Positions 47,705 to 52,500 of a stretch of 52,500 nt of DNA are shown here, piece by piece. The notes under the pieces are model-generated. The model saw only the letters and a list, made by a program, of their open reading frames with translations, was not told where the DNA came from and ran no database searches. Position numbers and translations under genes: made by a program. How positions within the stretch are numbered: position 1 is the first letter of the stretch; every line of letters starts with the position of its first letter. This DNA comes from Neocallimastix lanati (nom. inval.). Lineage: Eukaryota > Neocallimastigomycota > Neocallimastigomycetes > Neocallimastigales > Neocallimastigaceae. Location of the stretch: assembly GCA_016946835.1 (NCBI GenBank), contig JACVTC010000090.1, positions 275,001 through 327,500 of the forward strand. The letters run 5' to 3'.

Positions 47705-47996
47705 CTTTAGTAAAGTTGTATATGAATATTGTAAAAATAGTACTTCAAATGTGTTTTTCCTTTCTTTCCAACTGTTTTAAGTAAGCTTGATGATGAAACT
47801 TAAATCGTTCTAGTTTATTAGATGACAACTTTAGCCAAAGAGGATTTCACTTACATGTAAATATTTGAGATTATGAAAATTTTAGGACGCTACTTTATCC
47901 ATCTTAGCTATTCGTGTATCTCGTTATATAATTAATTTCATCGTTTAACTATAGACAAACAAAGTGTTATTGCCAAAACTTTCTTTAAGAAATGAC
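47705..47996 (+). pseudogene. Pyruvate formate-lyase relic, last 100 codons
   Basis: Colinear with PFL from '[11 protein letters not shown]' to the C-terminus, with frameshifts and stops. 'GTAAAGTTGTATATGAATAT', 'TCCAACTGTTTTAAGTAAGC' and 'GAGGATTTCACTTACATGTA' are clear matches to intact copies. The radical-glycine codon now encodes Arg (CGTGTATCTCGTTATATA). It lies 1.8 kb beyond PFL-4 in the same orientation, perhaps debris of a further tandem copy. Confidence 0.85.
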
Positions 47997-48151
47997 TATA
48001 TTAAATATGATATAATTATTTCATAATAATCCTAATGACATAAATATCTATTATTGTGTTATTTAATACAACACTATTTATGATTTAATCCTAACATACT
48101 TTATTTTAATTTTTATAATTATTAAATTATTAAAAAAAATTATTAAATACA

Positions 48152-48540
48152 ATTTTTTTTAGACAAGGAAAAGAATACATACCCATTGAATTATTTAATT
48201 ATTACAAAATACTAATATATTGTATACATTTAAGTGTCATATAAAAATACATTATAAATATATTAAGATAAAAAAAAATATATATATATATATACAAGTA
48301 GTGTATCAAATAAAAAAATATCAAAAATAAAATTTAATAAAAAATAAAGTTAATGTAATATAATGAATATAAAGAAACTTAAAAGTTATTATGGTATTAT
48401 AGAGTAGAGATAATTTCTACCTAAAAAATAATTATTAAAAAAAAAAACAAAGTACCATCTGTAAAGAAGAAGATAGTATGTAGACCATTAAACTTTACCT
48501 TTTTTCAATTTATTTGATTAGATAATTAAATATACTGCTT
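48152..48540 (-). mobile_element. LINE 3'-end fragment (same family as 19.2 kb fragment)
   Basis: A short T run followed by 'agacaaggaaaagaataca' matches 'agacagggaagagaataca' next to the poly-T of the fragment at 19195-19803, and the following roughly 80 nt are alignable (both contain the equivalent of 'acaaaatac...atacatt'). The poly(A) is short and the rest eroded, so this looks older. The right limit is a guess and no convincing target-site duplication was found. Confidence 0.5.
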
Positions 48541-48547
48541 AAATTAA

Positions 48548-48615
48548 TAAATAAGCAAGCAAGCAAACAAACAAGCAAACAAACAAACAAACAAATAAAT
48601 AAACAAATAAACAAA

Positions 48616-48710
<95 letters not shown>

Positions 48711-48711
48711 A
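48548..48711. repeat. Compound tetranucleotide microsatellite (AAGC/AAAC/AAAT)n
   Basis: About 160 bp changing in a gradient from AAGC units through AAAC to a long uninterrupted AAAT array. Low-complexity minus-strand ORFs arise from it. Confidence 0.85.
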
Positions 48712-48946
48712 GTTTGATTGTAAAATCACACAAAAATTTTTATTTTTAGTTTTTATGATATTTTTATCATTTTTGTTTATAAATTTTATATATATATATT
48801 TTTTATTTTTATCTAAAAATTCTTTATTTATTTTAATTAATATTTTAATAATTTTTGTTTTATGTACATGTATTTATTTACAAGTATATTATAAATATAT
48901 TTTTTAATATAATTTATGTTATATATAATTATGATATATAACATTT

Positions 48947-49144
48947 TTAGGCAAAATAGGTAGTTTCAAGTATTTGAGATAAACGCTTTTCAAAATCATG
49001 ATCATTATATTGTTTACGGTTATTAATATGTAAATCATTTATAGAATGTCCTTGAGAAATTGAATGGCGTTTGGCATGATTTGCAAAGTATTTATTCATT
49101 AATGAATGTTCATCGCAGTCTAACATATGGTCAATAAAAGCCAT
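48947..49144 (-). CDS. Small conserved protein, copy A (65 aa), function unknown
   Basis: The ORF starts at MAFIDHMLDCDEHSLMNKYF and ends DFEKRLSQILETTYFA. I do not recognise the family. It has no signal peptide or membrane segment; it is His/Asp-rich, with one Cys in a CDEH motif. A 63-aa paralogue at 50948-51139 shares the first roughly 20 and last roughly 17 residues almost exactly, while the middle varies and differs in length by two codons. Differences within the conserved blocks are largely third-position (GAC/GAT, AAA/AAG, ATA/ATT), which indicates selection on the protein. The context is an A-rich leader before ATG and an array of 33-bp repeats starting about 11 bp upstream. Confidence 0.75.
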   Translation of the reverse strand: MAFIDHMLDCDEHSLMNKYFANHAKRHSISQGHSINDLHINNRKQYNDHDFEKRLSQILETTYFA

Positions 49145-49155
49145 TTTTGTTATAT

Positions 49156-49418
49156 TTTATTTTAATAAGTTTTTTTATAAATCGCTTTTTGTTTTAATAA
49201 GTTTTTTTTATAAATCGCTTTTTGTTTTAATAAGTTTTTTTTATAAATCGCTTTTTGTTTTAATAAGTTTTTTTTATAAATCGCTTTTTGTTTTAATAAG
49301 TTTTTTTTATAAATCGCTTTTTGTTTTAATAAGTTTTTTTTATAAATCGCTTTTTGTTTTAATAAGTTTTTTTTATAAATCGCTTTTTGTTTTAATAAGT
49401 TTTTTTATAAATCACTTA
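49156..49418. repeat. 33-bp tandem repeat, eight copies, directly upstream of small gene copy A
   Basis: The unit, written on the plus strand, is GTTTTAATAAG followed by eight T and ATAAATCGCTTTTT. Copies are nearly perfect: the first unit has one T fewer, and the last one or two carry a T deletion and a CGC to CAC change. It begins about 11 bp from the start codon of the minus-strand gene, so it occupies its 5' UTR and proximal promoter. Each unit has one GCGATTTATAAA on the gene strand. Confidence 0.9.
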
Positions 49419-49752
49419 TTATATAATATATATATATTTAAATCACTTTTTATTTATTAATTTATTAGTTATATTTAAAATTTTTAATTTTAAAATTTAA
49501 AGTACTTTAGTTTAAATTTATTGAAGTTAATTAATTTTTTCGAAGTGAAATTTAAAGATATTTATATTTGAGAATTTTTAGTTAGTTAATGTTTAATGAA
49601 TATTATAAATACTTTTTTTTCTTAAATTAAGGGTTTTAAAAGAATTCTAATTAATATGATTCTACAAAATTCTACATAATTAATTATATTCTAGATACTT
49701 CCAATAAAATTTTTTAGTATATACTTCGTATTACGTTTTGTTTTAAATATAA

Positions 49753-50004
<252 letters not shown>

Positions 50005-50947
50005 TAATAGCTAATAATAATAATGATAAATATATATATATGAATACTGAAATTATTTTATTTAATTCAATATCATCTAAATTTTTTTTTTTATTTTGAT
50101 TTTAAAATAATAATTATAATAATATTAATAACAGATAAATAAATAAATTAAGTATAAAAAAGCCAGATTAATTTATTATAAATGGATTAACCTGCATATT
50201 AATTTAAATATTCACTTAATTACTTAATACACTTCCATATTTAAATGTAAAATAAAAAATATGAATTTAATAAATATAAAATTATTAAAAAAAAATAAAA
50301 TAAGCCAACAAATGTTATAAATATCATATGAAATATGATAAAATATTTTTTTGAATTAGATTATGATAAATATGAATTTATTTTATTCCTTATATAATAA
50401 TAATAATAATAATAAATATTAAGTAATAATTATAAAATGTAGAAATAACTCTGTAAATTAAAATAAAAAAATAAATAAAGTATATATATTAATTTAATAT
50501 ATTATAGATTATAAAAATTTTTGTATTTTTGAATTTTAATGAATTTAATTTATATTCTATTGGAAATTTTTAGAAATGCTGTAAATTGTAATTGAATTCG
50601 TAGAAATTTATAGAAAAATGAAATAAAATATGGTAATAATAATGGAAATAATGGAAATATTGGATAGTTTAATTATCTTATTTTCTTCTAATTATATTAT
50701 TATTTTATTATAATAATATATATATGAATTATTATAATGTTTAATTATTAATATTTATTTAAATATTAGAAAATTTTTAGAAATATAAATATTTCTTATT
50801 TTCCTTTTTATTAATATATTTTATATAAATAATAAGATTAATTAATTAAAATACTTTAAAATTTGAAGTCAAAAACTAAAATAAATTATTAAATAAAAAG
50901 TCGATTAAAAAATTATAATTAAAATAAAAATTAAAAAAAAAAAAAAA
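50005..50947. other. AT-rich upstream region of small gene copy B
   Basis: No gene seen. Ends in an A-run leader (about 50932-50947) directly before the ATG. 'aaaaagtcgatt' at about 50896-50907 resembles the AAAAAGCGATT part of the 33-bp repeat before copy A, but there is no array here. Confidence 0.5.
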
Positions 50948-51139
50948 ATGGCTTTTATTGATCATATATGTGACTGCGATGAACATTCATTAATGAATAA
51001 GTACTTTATTAATCATGTTAAACATAATTCAAATTTTCAAGGACATCCTTTGAATGATTTACAAAATAATGGTTATAAACAACATCATGATTTTGAAAAG
51101 CGTTTATCTCAAATTCTTGAAACTACCTATTTTGCCTAA
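50948..51139 (+). CDS. Small conserved protein, copy B (63 aa), function unknown
   Basis: MAFIDHICDCDEHSLMNKYF at the start and DFEKRLSQILETTYFA at the end, nearly identical to copy A in these blocks. It has CDCDEH, with one more Cys than copy A. The ORF is short, but conservation between two diverged copies and the shared TTTGCCTAAAAA around the stop support real coding. Head-to-head with copy A, 1.8 kb apart. No targeting signal or membrane helix is seen; function unknown. Confidence 0.75.
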   Translation: MAFIDHICDCDEHSLMNKYFINHVKHNSNFQGHPLNDLQNNGYKQHHDFEKRLSQILETTYFA

Positions 51140-51551
51140 AAAGTTATATAATACCATTAATTGCCTATCAATGTAGAATATTTGTTAAATATATATATAT
51201 ATAATTAATAAAATAATAAAATTATATATAGTTACTTGAAAATATTTATGTTTGTAAATAAATACTTAAAAACAATTACATTTTTATATATAAAAATTTA
51301 AAATAAAAATTATAATAAATAAAAATAATAAAATAAATAAAAAATTTTTCATAGAATTATAAAGTTTTGTATGATTTAATATTTAATTTATATTATGATT
51401 AATTTTTTAATAATACTATAATACAAATTGTAATATTTATATATATGATTTTTATAAGGATGTTATTTAAAGTTTTTGGTACTTTATTTATTTATTTATT
51501 TATTGTAATTTATTTTGAATAGAAAATTTTATTTGTAATTAAATAAATAAT

Positions 51552-51592
<41 letters not shown>

Positions 51593-51959
51593 CATTTATT
51601 GGATAATAAAACTTAAAATAATTACATTGTATTACTAATTTAAAATATTTTAATATTATCCAAAAAAAAAAAAAATTAAATACTATATATTTTAAAATAA
51701 AAAGTATTTATAATGTATTACTAATTTATAATATTTTAATATTATCCAGAAAAAAAAAATTTATAATAAAAAAGTATCATATAAATATAGTTATTTCATA
51801 TGATTTGCCCATTTTATTAGAAAAAAAATTTAAACATAAATTAAATAATATAATTAATTAATTATAAATAAGATTGGAATTTTTTTTTTTTTTTTTTTGT
51901 ATCATAATTTTTTAATTTATTATATTATTTATTTGTTCAATATTATTTTGAAAAATTTG

Positions 51960-51991
<32 letters not shown>

Positions 51992-52310
51992 CAAACTTTA
52001 TAAATAAATTATAAAAGAAATAAATCATAAAAGTATTAACATGTTTAAATAAATGATAATTTTATTAAAACTAATTATAAAATAATATAAAATAATAAAA
52101 TAATAAAATTATATAATTTTAAATATTTTGTTTTTTGGTATTTTATCTAAAAAAAAAAAAAAAAAAACTTCATAAATCGCATTAAGATATTTTTATTTAA
52201 CAAAATTTTTAAAATTTCATTTATAATTTTATTATAAATATTAAGTATTATTAAATATAATTCAATTATTGTACATTATCTTTCATACATAAATATTACA
52301 CTTTTATAGT
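51140..52310. other. AT-rich region after small gene copy B
   Basis: No gene seen. Contains long T runs (about 51550-51592, 51880-51898 and 51962-51990) and a direct duplication near 51625-51760 ('gtattactaattta' plus 'aatattttaatattatcca', two copies about 87 bp apart). Confidence 0.55.
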
Positions 52311-52500
52311 TTTTTTAATAATATAATTTCAAATTTATATCATACGTTAAATATATTAAAATGAATAAATAAATAATAAAATATATTCATATATATGATT
52401 AAAAAAAAAAAAAAAGCATTAAATAAAAATAATACTGTATAATAAATTAGTTTTTTTTTTTTTAATAATATAATTTCAAATTTATATCATACGTTAAATA
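52311..52500. repeat. Direct repeat at window edge, 43 bp identical, spaced 147 bp
   Basis: The 43 bases at 52311-52353 recur exactly at 52458-52500, the last bases of the window (ending 'catacgttaaata'). It may be the first period of a longer tandem array continuing to the right. Confidence 0.7.

Noticed and set aside
48539-48733. Two minus-strand ORFs of repeating Leu-Phe-Ile-Tyr
   Set aside because: Translation of the AAAT/AAAC microsatellite.

Overview
The window looks like nuclear DNA of an anaerobic gut fungus (Neocallimastigomycota). Three things point there. Non-coding DNA is extremely A+T-rich and full of poly-A/T runs and AT microsatellites, while exons are clearly richer in G+C. 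There are short spliceosomal introns (GT...AG) and Asn-rich proteins. Above all, there are four full-length pyruvate formate-lyase (PFL) genes plus two PFL pseudogenes; PFL is the mixed-acid fermentation enzyme these fungi carry in multiple copies. Genus and species cannot be decided from the sequence.

Layout. 1-8.4 kb: two related non-LTR retrotransposons (LINEs) in tandem on the minus strand. The first is degenerate and runs off the window. The second is full length, with one 1463-aa endonuclease/reverse transcriptase ORF, a poly(A) end and a 12-bp target-site duplication. 9.2-12.0 kb: PFL-1 (minus) with a 7-nt first exon. 12-19 kb: AT-rich desert. 19.2-19.8 kb: a 5'-truncated LINE fragment with a 12-bp target-site duplication. 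20.5-22.7 kb: PFL-2 (minus), without the intron found in its paralogues. 22.7-27.3 kb: desert holding a 401-bp SINE-like insertion with a 17-bp target-site duplication and a MITE-like inverted-repeat element. 27.4-28.6 kb: a decayed PFL copy split by 61 T. 29.9-31.8 kb: a multi-exon gene (minus) for a putative DNA-binding, Asn/Gln-rich protein of unknown function. 31.8-39.3 kb: desert with repeats and possible relics. 39.4-45.9 kb: PFL-3 (minus) and PFL-4 (plus), head to head, apparently identical in exon 2. 47.7-48.0 kb: a short PFL relic. 48.15-48.5 kb: another LINE 3' fragment. 48.9-51.1 kb: two divergent copies of a small conserved 63-65 aa protein of unknown function, one preceded directly by a 33-bp tandem repeat. 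The window ends inside a roughly 147-bp-spaced direct repeat.

The genes do not form an operon. The theme is local amplification and homogenisation of one gene family: PFL copies show mosaic similarity, a sharp identity boundary inside an intron, loss of an intron from one copy, and decay of others. All intact PFLs keep the Cys-Cys pair and the radical glycine, and all lack an obvious N-terminal targeting extension, so they are probably cytosolic. Exon models were made by eye from splice signals, phase and paralogue comparison.
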